DNA of 64,000 bases, from contig CM065304.1 in the NCBI GenBank assembly GCA_033032175.1, forward strand, positions 4,278,001 to 4,342,000. Reading direction: 5' to 3'. The notes beneath the pieces are model-generated. The model saw only the letters and a list, made by a program, of their open reading frames with translations, was not told the origin of the DNA and did no database searches. Source of the DNA: Saturnia japonica (Eukaryota > Arthropoda > Insecta > Lepidoptera > Saturniidae). Both the position numbers and the translations under genes were made by a program. This document shows positions 1 to 13,500 of the stretch, piece by piece; position 1 is the first letter of the stretch, and every line of letters starts with the position of its first letter.

Positions 1-1437
1 AACATAAGAACTAATAAAAAATGATATGTGTTCTTTTTGTTCTTTTTCTATTTTACATTCTATAATGTTAGAGATTATTTTTTTTAATATTTTATGATAA
101 GTTAATTTAAGTAAAGCCTACAGCTCCATCAGGAAGATTGACTCAAGAAATCTCTAACCATCCTATCATATAGCTTAAACTCATTATATTAATTTTCTAT
201 AACTTTTTGATTTTGTGAAGATAAAAATTAAGAAAGGAAAACGCATAGTGTTTGAAAGAAACCAATTTTTGTCCATAAACTACTAATTCTTAATTAATTA
301 ATTCTTACAATTTTTAAAATAAATTTAAACAGTAAAAAAAATTTTTTTTACCACATACATGATAAGGAATGTTAATAAATTTTTAAGTATAATTTTATTT
401 TATTTTACTTATGTATGTGTGGTATTTAAAATATTTGTTAGAAATGATAAAGTATTATGCACATACTCCAGACAGAGGTTTAACTTGATTATACAAGGAA
501 AAAAAATGAAAACAATTAAAAATTAATCAAAAATTGAAACAGAACTAGTGAAAGTACATATAATTAAAGGTTTAAATAATTAATATCCCGAATAGATTTA
601 ACAAAACTTTTCCTACCTTTTTAAGACCTTATACACTAAAATATACATATAATATGAATATTTAGTGAATTTAGTAAACATTTAAAGTTATTATAATTAT
701 ATATATACTATACATTATGTCAAAACGTTTTACTATTCCAGTGATCATTCTCAATTCTTTAGTTATAGATAACAATTCTCAAGAATATGAAGATCCCTTC
801 TACTACATTCCATTCTATAATTTAAATTTAAGATGCAATATTTCATTAGAAACATCAAGTTATAGTTTATACTAAATAAACAAACATAAATATTTTATAT
901 ATTACTAATATACACCAATTTATATATTTTATAATAACATGCATTTAATATTTAGAAATATTATCTATCTACTCTGTCAACAATACTGTGTGTATTCGAT
1001 TTAAACGCGATACGCTGTGTTAAATGTTGTAACAGTTCTAATTTTATTAAAAACGAAATACATTTTATTGATCTTTTACCGACAATTTATAGTGAAATAT
1101 CTATCGATTTTCGTTTCTAACCGCTTTTGTGTTTCTTGTGATTAATCTGATGTCTTCGTATTATACATATAATTTACGTTCCAATAAGTGACTATTAAAA
1201 TGCCATCTTATAATATTATATAATAAGAATAATAAAGTACGATCAAATTATAAACATCGAGGAATTGGCTTCGAGAAGACACAATATCTTATACTTACTA
1301 CTACTTACACACTTAGTAATAGATTCCATGCTGCTCAGATCGAGAAAAAGGCGAAAGTATTTCTCTATAATTTTTGTATGGCTAGATTTTAGAAATACTA
1401 TTAAACGTATTCTTTTTAATCTGGTTAAAAAAATGGT
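1..1437. other. Flank downstream of the kinase gene; no gene seen
   Basis: Very AT-rich sequence without a convincing reading frame. It probably includes the 3' UTR of the minus-strand gene (AATAAA on the minus strand near 1064-1069). Nothing else recognised. Confidence 0.5.
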
Positions 1438-1525
1438 TTAATTCCCAGGTTCTGCAGACGCACCGTCTTGTGCTTTGGAATTATTTCCTTTTTCAGTAGT
1501 TTTAGTTTTTTTCCCGATGCCTTTC
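1438..1525 (-). CDS. Exon 13: terminal coding exon (tentative)
   Basis: Acceptor TTTTCAATAG, then KGIGKKTKTTEKGNNSKAQ and on to a TAA stop at 1438-1440. The phase fits the preceding donor exactly. AATAAA signals on the minus strand lie downstream, at about 1064-1069 and 1043-1048. One MITE sits in the intron between this and exon 12. Confidence 0.58.
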
Positions 1526-4500
1526 CTATTGAAAAAAAAAAACAATATTATTAGACTCAAATTATGAACATAAAAATAAATAAATAAGTTTCTTCAAATT
1601 TCAAATCAATATACAGTGTAAACTCTTTATAACGAAACTCAAGGGACAAAGCATTTTTTGTCGTTATAGAGAGTTATCGTTATATGGAGTGGAGTTTCAA
1701 TAAGTGGGTTTTAACGCAAACCAACCAAGTTGGGCTCACTTCAACGATATAGGGAGTTTATCGTTATAAAGGATAACGTTATAAAGAGTTTACACTGTAT
1801 TATGATCTATATAAACATACAAAGGTCTTTAAAGGTCACTTAAGGTTAAAGAAAAATTATGTTTATTGATTTTGATATTTTCGAATAAACTCTGAATATT
1901 AATATTACTCGTATTGTCATATGAGATTTTTTTTTATTGTCTATGTTTTTGGGCCACAATGCAGAAAAACAAAGAGATAATTAAATTTAGCTTTATATTT
2001 CATTTACATTTATTATTTTCTACCAGGGAATGTATTTAAAAATTATTATACATAATTGCAAATATACGTAATGACTACTAAATACTGTAATGGCTTACCC
2101 TTTTTTACTTGGCTGTTGTTTCTGTTCTGAGTCTACCCCTGTCAATGTTGTGGCCATTATCTCCATTTGGTTTACTTGTGTCGATTTGGTGGACGTATTT
2201 AATATATACGCATTGAACGTTGTTGATTTAGTATCTTTATTTTCATCCAGGTTCACATGTATCATTATAGAGCTTCTATTCTCATCCATGTTCACTTGTG
2301 TCGATTTAGTGTCTCTTTTTCTCTTGTGTCGTTTCATTGTGGTGGCTTTTGATGTGGAGGGTTCTGATGTGGAGGGTTCTGATGTGGAGGCTATTGGTTT
2401 CCATGCGTATATGAGGGTTCGAGACATCGCTAACGCCGTGTAGGCTGTTCTCTACAATGAATTTAGAAATTACAATTTTCTTTCAGGATATTTTGTAACG
2501 TTTGTGTGATCTGTTACCTATTATCCGTCTGATGACTAGATCAGATGGAGGGAATGTTTGGGCCGAATGACTATTGGATTCTTTATTACCAATCACAGCG
2601 ATAAGAGGTCTAACTACCAATAGATGCGCGTAAAACTATCTAAACGCTCTACAACCAACATCACAAAACAATGCCTCAACCAATGACCTCGATGCATATA
2701 TCGCTTTGCGGTAGGTTGGTACTAGTAGTTGGATTTCGAGTAGGTTTTTACCTTCGCTCTGAAAACTGAAGTTATATTTTATGGAACTTTCTTTAAAACC
2801 TAAAAATATATTATAAACAAAAACTGCATCGTTGTTCGTTAAGTATTTATATACATAAAAAATGTCATTATGATGTATTATGTGTTTCTATATCTCAATG
2901 TGAGTGAAAGTGTGAGAGTGTGCGTGCGCGTGTGAGTATAGGTGTGGGATCGTATGATCCTGAAATTTGATTCTCGTAAAAAAGACGATATAAACCGAGT
3001 GCGCGTGAAAGAGCGCGAGTTATAATTGAGAGAAATAGCTATAGATTACACACTAATATTACTAAAATTTAACCTTATGGCCAGTGCATTAAAACTTTAC
3101 GTCGAATAAATTATCACCATCAATATAAATAAATTAAGCCATACTAGGTAATTAATAACATGTTTACATACTGTTTTTTTTGTTTTAACCATTAGCCTTC
3201 GCCCTCGTCGTTATTTTCATAAATACTACGTTGTCCTAACTTGTGTTCTATTTTTAGATTTGAATTGCGCATTAGCTGAAAGTGATATAACTTCGTTCCT
3301 AGCTTTCATCGGTTTCGAAATTGTTTATTATTAGGTACTTGTTTCCCGTTTTTTTTTTAGTTTGAAGTTTAATTTATATATTATATAGGTATCATTTGCG
3401 TTGTGTTAATAATAGTGTGTATACTGTATATATATAATGACGTGGCTCATAACCAAACCCAAATTATCAAAACTAGGATCCATACTAAATAGGCTGCAGT
3501 AATCGCTTACCATCAAGCGGATTGCATGCTTGTTTGCCACCATCACGGTTTAAAAAAGAACATAGGACTCCGTCGAATATCATTACGGACTGACATGTGT
3601 CGAAGTTCAAATACTTGCACATGAATTTGCTAAGGCCAATGAGATTATATCCTGCAAGTTGGAATAATAATTTATCTCTCTCTCTCTCTCTTACGATATA
3701 AAAGATCTCTCTTTTTATAACGCACATTAATATTATTGTTGTAAAGATAATTCTCTTCAAGTTAAGTAGTTTTAACATTTAAAATTCCTCATGTTGATTG
3801 TGATAATTTTAGAAATTGTTCATTATTGATAGTACTACTAAATAACAATTAAGCAATAGGACGTAGATATTTAAATACTGATGTGACTGATCGAAAAGAC
3901 TCTTAGGTTAACTTAGTTCCCTCGATGCCATAAAAAGAAAAGCTACCTATATTTATGTTATTCTTTTTTTATAGTATGATTAAATGGGTATTATTTGGTC
4001 ATAGAGACTATTATTGCTTTTGTATTCTTGATCGTTATGTTTTGATACTTTGATTTTGATAAATAAATAAACATTTCCTGCACAACTTTTGTATTTTTTC
4101 ACATGTATGAATTTGCCCCATAGCCAGCATGAAAGTGCCCCGTACGTGGGGTACATTCATACATTAGACATTTTTTTTTAAAGTGTTATAAAAAGTCGTA
4201 CAAGTGTATTTACACAAATTACATGTTCTTATAAAGTCGGGTAGTAAGACTATTGATTTTGATAAATCCATAGAGATATGGATTCCCGAGAAAATTCTAT
4301 AAGATGAAATATAAAAACTGTATGAAGCTACCCCACCTTCCCCTAGTTGGTTTCTCGAAAGCGGCTCCAACGATTTGGATGAAACTTTGCATTTAGATAA
4401 TGTTTTACAATCCAAGTTTACCTAGATAGGTGTTTTTGTTTTTCGCATATGTGAATTGTATATGTATGTATGTTATAAGCAATAGAGAGTAAACTGAGTC

Positions 4501-7500
4501 CTTTCTGTGTTCTTGTTTCACAGCCATGATGATTATTTCAATAAGTTTTCGATTTTAATTTTTTTAAGAAAAAAATCCTATTTGACTTGAATAAATCAAC
4601 ATGACTAAACTACATGTCATACATGTTAAAACATTTTTGTAAAACAGAGTTTTCAGCATAATTGTGTTTAACTGGCTGTAGTGCAAATAAGCGCGGATTT
4701 CGAATAATATTTGTATGTATTTTGAAGTAGATCATATTCAAAAGTTCAGGGCAATCAATGTTATTGATTAAAATATCATATAATCATTTCATGTCGAAGA
4801 TAGATCGTAGTTTCGCTAAAGAAGTTAAATTATAAAATTCAATTTAATTAAGTATGACTTATGCTCGTTATTAAATTTAAAATTTAGATATCCTAGGAAT
4901 TTACTTTGAATGTTGTCTAGACTAGTCTTATGTGTGATATAATCTGGCGACCATATTGGCGAAGCATAATCGAGATAGCTCTTAATGTATGCAAAATGTA
5001 ACATTTTTGATGAGTTTAAGTTTACAAAAGGTTTTGCAACTCAGCAAATGGATCCAAAGCTTTTTAAAGCTTTCTGATGTATATAATCATAGTGATAAGT
5101 TTGTAGGGGTGGTTATTATCACCTACACATTAAAAAGGTCACTTGAACCAATCAATAATAAAAATATAATATTATAAGAGCTGTATTGCGATAATTAAAT
5201 TAAACATCAAGATATGTATTTGAAATGACGGCGAGTCAACTACGGTGCGGAGATTCCGATTACGACCGTTGGTGTGAACGGACGTGTCCGCTCGCGCTCT
5301 CGATCACTATCTGAATTTCGCGCTCTGCTTAAACTAGTTTACAACTTGTTTACTCTGATCCACAGACCCGGTCCTAGGCCTGCCGGTTCAGAGTACACAG
5401 TCTAAAGCTAGTTTTTTAAGCTTTTTCATACCGCGTCTTATAGTGAGGTCGGTGTTATTGTTATGTAGCGAGTATCTAGGTACTCGTTGCGCGCATAGCG
5501 CCGTCTCGCTCGCATATTTCGTGTAGCACTTCGGTGCACACGAAAAACCGTACTTCTCAGTACGACAACAAACGCGCTTTTCAGCGCGAATCTTGTTTCT
5601 AAGACACGCAAATCCACGTTTTAGTGGTCGTTCGTCGGATACCTAGCGGTGTTAACGAAGACGAACGGGGCGTAACCCGAGCGCTCTCCGGTTACCTCCT
5701 TCTGAGGTAAACGATAACTCGGACGGGCCTGGGAATCTTAGCCTTTGCCTTTTTGCATAGTTAAGCCCCAGGTGTCTCCTACCCAACTTTTCCTATCCTT
5801 ACCATCCATCCTCGTGGTTGTTTGGGCGGAGCCACGGTTTATACCGGCCTGCGTCTTCTGCCACGAGACTGTTAGGGACTCACCTAGGGACACGTTAGGT
5901 CCTTTTCCTGTGCGTCATTGCACCTCGACACACAGGTCTCATTGCTCCGGGCTCGGATAGCCCGTTAAACTCATTCGGCGTACCCCCCTGCCATCCAGGC
6001 AGGGAGGTGAATAAATTCACTCCCCGTCCTCCAAACTGCCACCGCGATGGCCGATAGTAAATATGCGGAATTAGAAGCGCGATTTAGGCAGCTGGAAGCC
6101 GAAAACCAGCGCCTAATAAATTACATGTCGCTGCATATGCCCGCGCATAGCAACGACTATGTTAGCCGGGCACAGATGGCGGACTCGCTACGTCCGCCAT
6201 CGGCCAATCAGAGCGTGGATGCCGCGCACGCCATCCCCTCCACCTCCACCGCAATCTCACCCGCCGCCGCGCCACTCGGTTTCGCGCGGCCCGCCTCGGT
6301 ACCCGCGACTGAGTACCCCCACCCCTCTAGCCTCGCAAGTGCGAGTCGCACCCCACGTTCGTCCCGGGCAAAATCGCAACAGCGATCTTTTACCCCCGGC
6401 CCTTATGGCCGCCTCGCTAAACCCGTTGCTCCCGCGGCAACAACACCCCTCACTAATTCTTTTTCGGCCCTCCCAGTCGAATTAGATATGGACGCCCCGA
6501 CTAGCCCAACCCCTTCCTCGGAAATGGAGTTTTCGCTCCACTTCCGAGAACCGGTCATAATCCCAACCGAAACTGCCACGGACAACGACGACTTCACAGT
6601 CGTCAAATCTTGAAAACGCGCGTCCCGAGATAGCCCCGTCGAGTAAAATGCGACAAAAACTGCCAAAACGGCAAACGGCTCCGCCGCCCCCGCGCCCTCC
6701 TCAAATACCGACGAACCGGTCGTCGGTAAAAAGCAAAGGCCCCCGCCAATCATAATTCACGACAAAGCTGTCTGGACAAAATTACCAATGAGCTCAAATC
6801 GCTCAAAATAGGATATAACAAGGCGCGTAGTATCGCGACCGGAATCTCCCTTACGATGAGCTCGCTAGACTGCCATCGAAAACTAACCACCCTCCTCCGT
6901 AGTAGGAATATACCCTACTACACATACGCCCTTGAAGAGGAGCGAGTCCTACGGGTTGTGCTTCGACAAATCCCCGTTGAAATCACATCCGAGGAAGTCC
7001 TCGCCTCCCTCCAAGAACAAAAATTCCCCATCCGAGAGGTACATCGGATGTACAACAAAGACAAACGAGCCCTTCAAATGCTCGTACTAATCCTTGATAA
7101 GACGCCTGAGGGCAAAAAAATATTCAACCTAGAGCAGGTATGCGATCTCTCCGGCGTATCTGTAGAGCCTCCATACAAAAATTCTCTGCCCTCCCAATGC
7201 CACAACTGTTAGTTGTACGGGCACTCCGCTCGCAACTGCTTCTAACGTCCGAGGTGCGTTAAGGGCCTAGAGGATCACCCAACTAGGGAGTGCACGCGTT
7301 AGCGTGACTCTACCACCCCCCCGAGCTGCGTACTATGCAGGGAGGAGGGACATCCCGCGAACTATCGCGGATGCCCCAAGGCCCCGCGCACCACGCACCC
7401 TCGCCGCCCTTGGCAGGCTGCCCCTCAGAGGGCACCTCCCGCCTCAGGGTTCCGGGCACAACCTCTGCTCAATCCAGAGGTATTTCCGTCCCTCCCGACC

Positions 7501-10500
7501 CCCCGCCGCACTCAGGCGACGGTAGACCCCCCCGCACCCCAGGTGCAGCCCAAACCCGTGCGTTCGACTCAGAACGGATGGGCCCCCAAACCACAGCCCC
7601 TCATGGCTATGGATATTCCCGTGCCCCGCGCCTACACATGTCACAAAAGATGACCTCATGTTATCGCTCCTTCGTGAGCACGAGAGGCTTAAACATCTCC
7701 TTTTTTAATGCGCGGAACTTATATCCGCAACGTGATCTCGTCGCGACTTTTCTTAAAGTTCACCAAATAGACGTTCTCTTAGTACAGGAAACGCTCTTAA
7801 AGCGTGGTAAACACAATCCGAGTATTGCAAACTACAACATTGTTAGAAATGACCGTAACGGCCGAGGGAGCGGCACTCTCATTTACTACAAACGCTAGTT
7901 GTATTGCATGCCGGTAGATCCTCCGATACTTACCAATATGGAAGTATCCGTGTGTAGACTAGGAATGACCGATCATCCGTCCATAACGATCGTATCCGTG
8001 TACCTCTCACTGACGGAAGTACCTCTCAGGTCTGACCTAGAGAAGCTACTCTCGTTCGGCACATCGGTCATTATCGCAGGTGACCTCAACAGTGGACACA
8101 CGTCCTTCAACAATTGGAGAGACTCCAGCAATGGGGTTATTCTCGAAGGGTTGTCGGACGAGTTAAACTTTGACGTCATAGCGCCTCCCACTCCCACCCA
8201 CTTTCAAGATCACTGTACACCGACAGTGCTTGACATAGCCCTCCTGAAAAATATCGCTCTTCAGGTACGACTCATTCGGGTCGTACACGAACTCGATTCC
8301 GACCATCGCCCGGTCATCCTACAGCTAGGACAACTAGATGACTTCAGCCCTCCTTCAGTCACAACGGTTGACTATGCCAAACTGAAACACTACCTCGCGG
8401 ATAGGCAGTCCTCGCCCAGTCTCGTTAGGGTCCCGGACGTATTGGAGTCAGTTGCGCACGTAGATCTCGCGATCGACTCCCTAGTCGACCACCTCCAAGT
8501 CGGCATCGGAGAGGCCTCGAGAGAGGTCGAAGCGGCGAAAGGTCGCCGCTTTGTACTCCCTGCCGACGTGCGAGCGTTGATGACGGAGAAGAACGCTGCG
8601 ACTCGTGCGCATGACTCTTATCCGACCGAGGTAAACCGCGCACGGTTACGCGCACTCCAGAGAGCGGTTAAAGCCCGTATAACCGAGTTCAGAAGTCACA
8701 AATGGGACAACTTAGTCGAAGGGCTAAGGCCGTCACATCTGACTTATTGGAAAGTAGCCCACGCTCTCAAAATAGATCCTCAACCTCGCATGCCCCCCCC
8801 CTCGAAAAGGGTCCCGGCACTACACCCGCGTTCGATACCATCGACAAGGCGGAGTGCCTTGCCGCTTATTTGGAGAGCCAGTGCTCCCCGAACAGCGTCA
8901 ACGCAAATACCGACCGAGTCAGAGATATCGAAGCCCGCGTGGGGGAGCTGAATAAGCTCCCCGCATCAGAATCCCTGTCCCCAGTCACTTCTGAGGAGGT
9001 CCTTGCCATACTCAAAAGCCTTAAGCTTAAAAAGTCACCAGGTCCCGACGGGATCAGGAACGAAGTACTCAAACTTCTTCCCGATCACCTCATAGCTCTA
9101 TTGGTCTGCATCTTAAATGTAGCCATAGCCAACTGCCATTTTTCAGCCGTCTGGAAAACGGCCATTGTCATAGGTATTCACAAGCCCGGTAAGAGCGCGT
9201 CGCTTCCCGACAGCTACCGCCCTATCAGTCTTCTCAATACCCTAGGTAAAATCTATGAGCAACTCCTTCTGAATCCGTCTCAAGTCCGTAATAGAGGAGA
9301 AAAACCTCTATCCGCCTGAGCAATTCGGTTTTCGTGCTAGACTTTCTTGCACTCATCAAGTGCACCGCCTCACGGAGCACATTTTGTTTAACTTTTCCGA
9401 GTTATATAAACCCCGTCGTACACTGGCAGTCTTTTTCGACGTAACCAAAGCCTTTGATAAGGTCTGGCACGAAGGATTAGTCTATAAGCTGTACTCCCGC
9501 GAAGTCCCCGATAGATTAGTTAAAATCATCCGCGATTACCTCAAAGACCGCACCTTTCGCTACAGAGTGGAAGGTGAACTATCCACACCCCATCCCATAC
9601 GCTCAGGCGTCCCCCAAGGTTCCATCCTGGCTCCTAGCCTCTTCAATCTGTACGTCAGTGACCTACCAAAACTTCCCGCGAAAGTTGAGGTAGGGTTATA
9701 CGCTGACGATACAGTCATATACTCCTCTCAAAGGCAAAAACCCACCCTCAAATGTAGAATCCAAAGAGCCGTGATCTTTCTCGGGGAGTTGTTTAACGAT
9801 TGGCGAATAGCCATCAACCCCACGAAGAGCGCAGCGGTGCTCTTCGACCAAACCGCCTCGCAGATACCGAAAAAACTCAAGGAGCATCCCCTTGAACTCT
9901 TCGGTAATCCGATCCCCTGGGTAAAGGAGACCAAATATCTAGGTGTAACCCTAGATAGTAGACTCACCTTTATACGCCACATCACTCTTGTTAGGAAAAG
10001 GGCCGCCTGGACCCTCGCCCGATTGCATCCTCTGTTATGTGCTGCAAGCAAAATGTCTACGAGACACAAGCTTACGCTCTACAAGATGTGTATCCGACCG
10101 ATTATGACATATAGCTGCGTTGTGTTCGCACATATGCCAAGATATAATTGGGATCGTTTACAAACCATCCAGAATAGGTTTCTTCACCGTCTTACCGGCG
10201 CCCCTTGGTGTGTTCGTATGGAAGATCTCCATAGAGATATGGACCTTCCTTCAATACATGCTTATGCTAAACACCTTTCTCGCTCTTATTTCGACACCGC
10301 GTCGAACCACGTGAATCCCTTAATCAAAGCGGCAGCTTCATATGTTCCCGACCCCAATGCCTGCCGGAGTAAACGCCGGCCGCGTAATATCTTCAATAAC
10401 CCGCCCGACCAAATCGAAACAGCAAACGCGTTCTATTCCGCCGCCTCTCCAAACAGAGGGTGCCACCGCCCACGCCCGCGTAACCACCGTTCTCTCCGCA

Positions 10501-13500
10501 GAGGACGGGCGGTCAACTTCGCTCCCGCACACCCGTCACGTCCACCCTCTCTAGCGGCAACCCAAGCCTAGGTCCGTTCCTCGGTGTGAAGCCCTTGGGT
10601 CAGGCAGCCGCCCGCGCGATACAAGTGACACTATACGTGCAACACTTAGCTACCCACACATACCTACACACGTATGAACACACACACGTGCACACCACAC
10701 AGGTACATAGGTTCTGTAAGGGATCTTTTTCTTTTTTTTTTTGTGCTAGTTAGACTAATGCGCTAGTTAGTGTAGAAAAACCATTCCGATTATTAAATAC
10801 ACATACGCATGGTCCACTCCTTCCTCCCAGGAGGAGGGGAACGTGCATATGAGTATATGTTAGTTAGTTCGAATTCTCTTAGAATTAGGGAATTAGTTAG
10901 ATCGCGACCTTTTCGCATTCGCGACGACCGCCCGAGCCGAGGTTCGGCCACTCTGGCACCCTCGTGCGGGTCGTCACAAACTTTCGCGGCTGAGTGCCCT
11001 AAGCGCTCGCCCCCAAGTCCGGTGAAGCTGTAAAAGCCGCAGCGGCTCTGTTTTTGGATAGGGCCCCTAAGGCTAACAGTGTACTTAGTACAAAAAAACG
11101 CGAGCCGCGGTGGTGGTACGAGAATCATGAGGTCACATCTTGTACCGCGGTATAGATTTAATAAGCGGAGCGTATAGTACATCACACGTTTAAAGCAGTT
11201 TGGAATCCATCATTACCCCCAAATCAAGAACGACAGAAACCCTCTGCACTGGCAACATGTCAAATGTATAGATATAATTTATAGGTTGACGTTTACTAGT
11301 GTATGTTCATTACATTTCTTTACATTTAAATTTAGCTTATTTAACTAGCAAAAATCACAAAGTAGCAAAAGTTCATTCTGTAATATGTGGCAGTCATCGA
11401 AAGTACGAATAGCGCTGAAAATGTTGGTAACATCGGCATACATAAGGTACCTGGCGGAGGTGAAGCAAGAGGATATATCGAAGACATAGATGTTAAAAAG
11501 CAATGGACCTAGGTGTGAACCCTGCGGTATACCTGAAGGAATACCTTGAAAGCCAGAGAGAAATGCACCAATCCGAATCGCATGATTTCTATTGTGAATG
11601 TAGCATTTAAAACACCTCAAAGGATCAGCGTCTACACCTATCCTGTCAAGCTTCAGTAAGAGGATATCATGATTAATATGATCAAAACATTTAGAGTAAT
11701 CAATATACATGATATCCAACTGATAACCCTGATCAATAGCTGTAGCTATGTATTCTGAAAATACTGCCAGGGTTGGATAGTGTTGATCTTCGTTTTATAA
11801 ACCCATGCTGTTCCAATGGTATAGACAAAGAAATTGAGCTGTATATTTGATCGTGCACCAATTTTTCAAACAACTTACTAAAAAAGATTGTGTGATGATA
11901 TGAAACCACGGTAAAAGTGAAACTTTTTTTCACATTATAGACATTTAACTAAAAATTCACAAATGAGTAATAGTCTGAAACTTTTTTCACATTATAGACA
12001 TTTAACTAAAAATTCACAAATGAATAATAGTCTATACACTACACGGTCAGTTGCTGCGAACTATAGGCGCCGCCATATTGACCGTTGCTGCTCTGGCGAG
12101 CGCCTTTTTTTTTATCCCTACTCCGCGGCCGACCATCACGCGACATGCAACACACAGACCAAAAAGTTTGAGACGATCTAATAAAAGTTTCACTTTAAAA
12201 ACAGACAATAGGGATACTTGCCGGTAATTCTCAACATTACTCTTGGATCCAGCTTTATGTATAGGAACAATGTATGCTTCTTTCCATTTACTAGGAAATA
12301 CGTCTGTTTTTAGTGACTTATTAAATATAACTGTTAAAGGAAAAACAGGATTTGATGCACTTTTTTACAAAGTATGGAGGAATTTTATCTGAGCCAGCTC
12401 CTTTATTACCGTCAAATTTACGAATATATTTTTCAACCTACTCAATGTGGTCAATTACTCAATGTGTTAACATTACTGACATTATCGATATTTGCATGCA
12501 GTGTATCGTGGGAAAAAACTGATTGAAAATAATCCGTAAAACAAATTACATATTGCTTTACCGTCAGTGGCGGTTTTTAAGCCATACTCAATATTTGCAC
12601 GAACAGATGGGGCATGTATCAATTTTTTTACATACTGCCAGAATCTTTTAGGGTTATTTTGGATGGCTGCTTCACTTTCCATGACGTAATTATTCCAGCA
12701 GGCGATCTGGATTTTTTTTAATCTTCTTCTCAACTGAGAAAATGTATCACAATTCGTAGGTATACCATACTTCTTCCATTTATTATGAAATTTCTCTTTT
12801 TCTTTGACAATACTCATTAGTGGCTTAGAATACCATAGTGGACATTTTTTAAGAAAACTTTTGTATTTTACATGCCTATCAATCGCCGTACTGAATCTAT
12901 TGTAAAGAATCGTGACTGAACTTTCAACTGTTTCTTTACTGAAATCGAGTTTCTAGTGAATCGAGTTTAAGTAACTGCATATTCATCATAATTAGCATTT
13001 TTATACTTTTAAATAGTTATTGGTATCATTTATAGAAGTTTAATAATTATGTTAGTAAATTTCGATATCAGAGCAGGGTGATGGGTCTTCTTTGGATATA
13101 GATAACTCATAACGTCGCACCTCTACGTCCGTTTTACATAATACCAAATCTAGTAAACGGTTATTGTCGTTCATTATTCTGTTAAATTGACTTAATTCCC
13201 ACTCTGATTGTAGTTCCGTAAATAGTAATTGATTTTCGCTAAAATTACTTAATGCTAAGTAATAACCATCAATATCGTCAGCGTGCCATCTGATATGAGG
13301 CAAGTTTAAGTCACCTAGCAATAATATGTAATACCTAGTAATAAAAGTTACATAAAACAGCATCGTGCTGATAAATTTTCCATTAATTGAGATATTTACT
13401 GCATCTATGGTGTGCCCTGGCCATGATGAGTGTTCGGAGTATATTTGCGACCACCTTCCTTTATCATACACAGGTGTTCTTCGCTGCGGATGCGAATGGC

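Larger units (their letters stand above)
5235..11098 (+). mobile_element. Near full-length Jockey-clade LINE, inactivated
   Basis: About 5.9 kb and clearly more GC-rich than its surroundings. Order: 5' UTR (5235-6046), gag-like ORF1, ORF2 with AP-type endonuclease and reverse transcriptase, 3' UTR with AC repeats (10655-10700), and a short poly(A) at 11092-11098. Dispersed copies of its 3' tail occur at 36605, 38185, 42438, 45649 and 63530. It lies antisense within intron 11 of the kinase gene. The 5' end is set by base composition; a target duplication was not identified with certainty. Confidence 0.88.
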
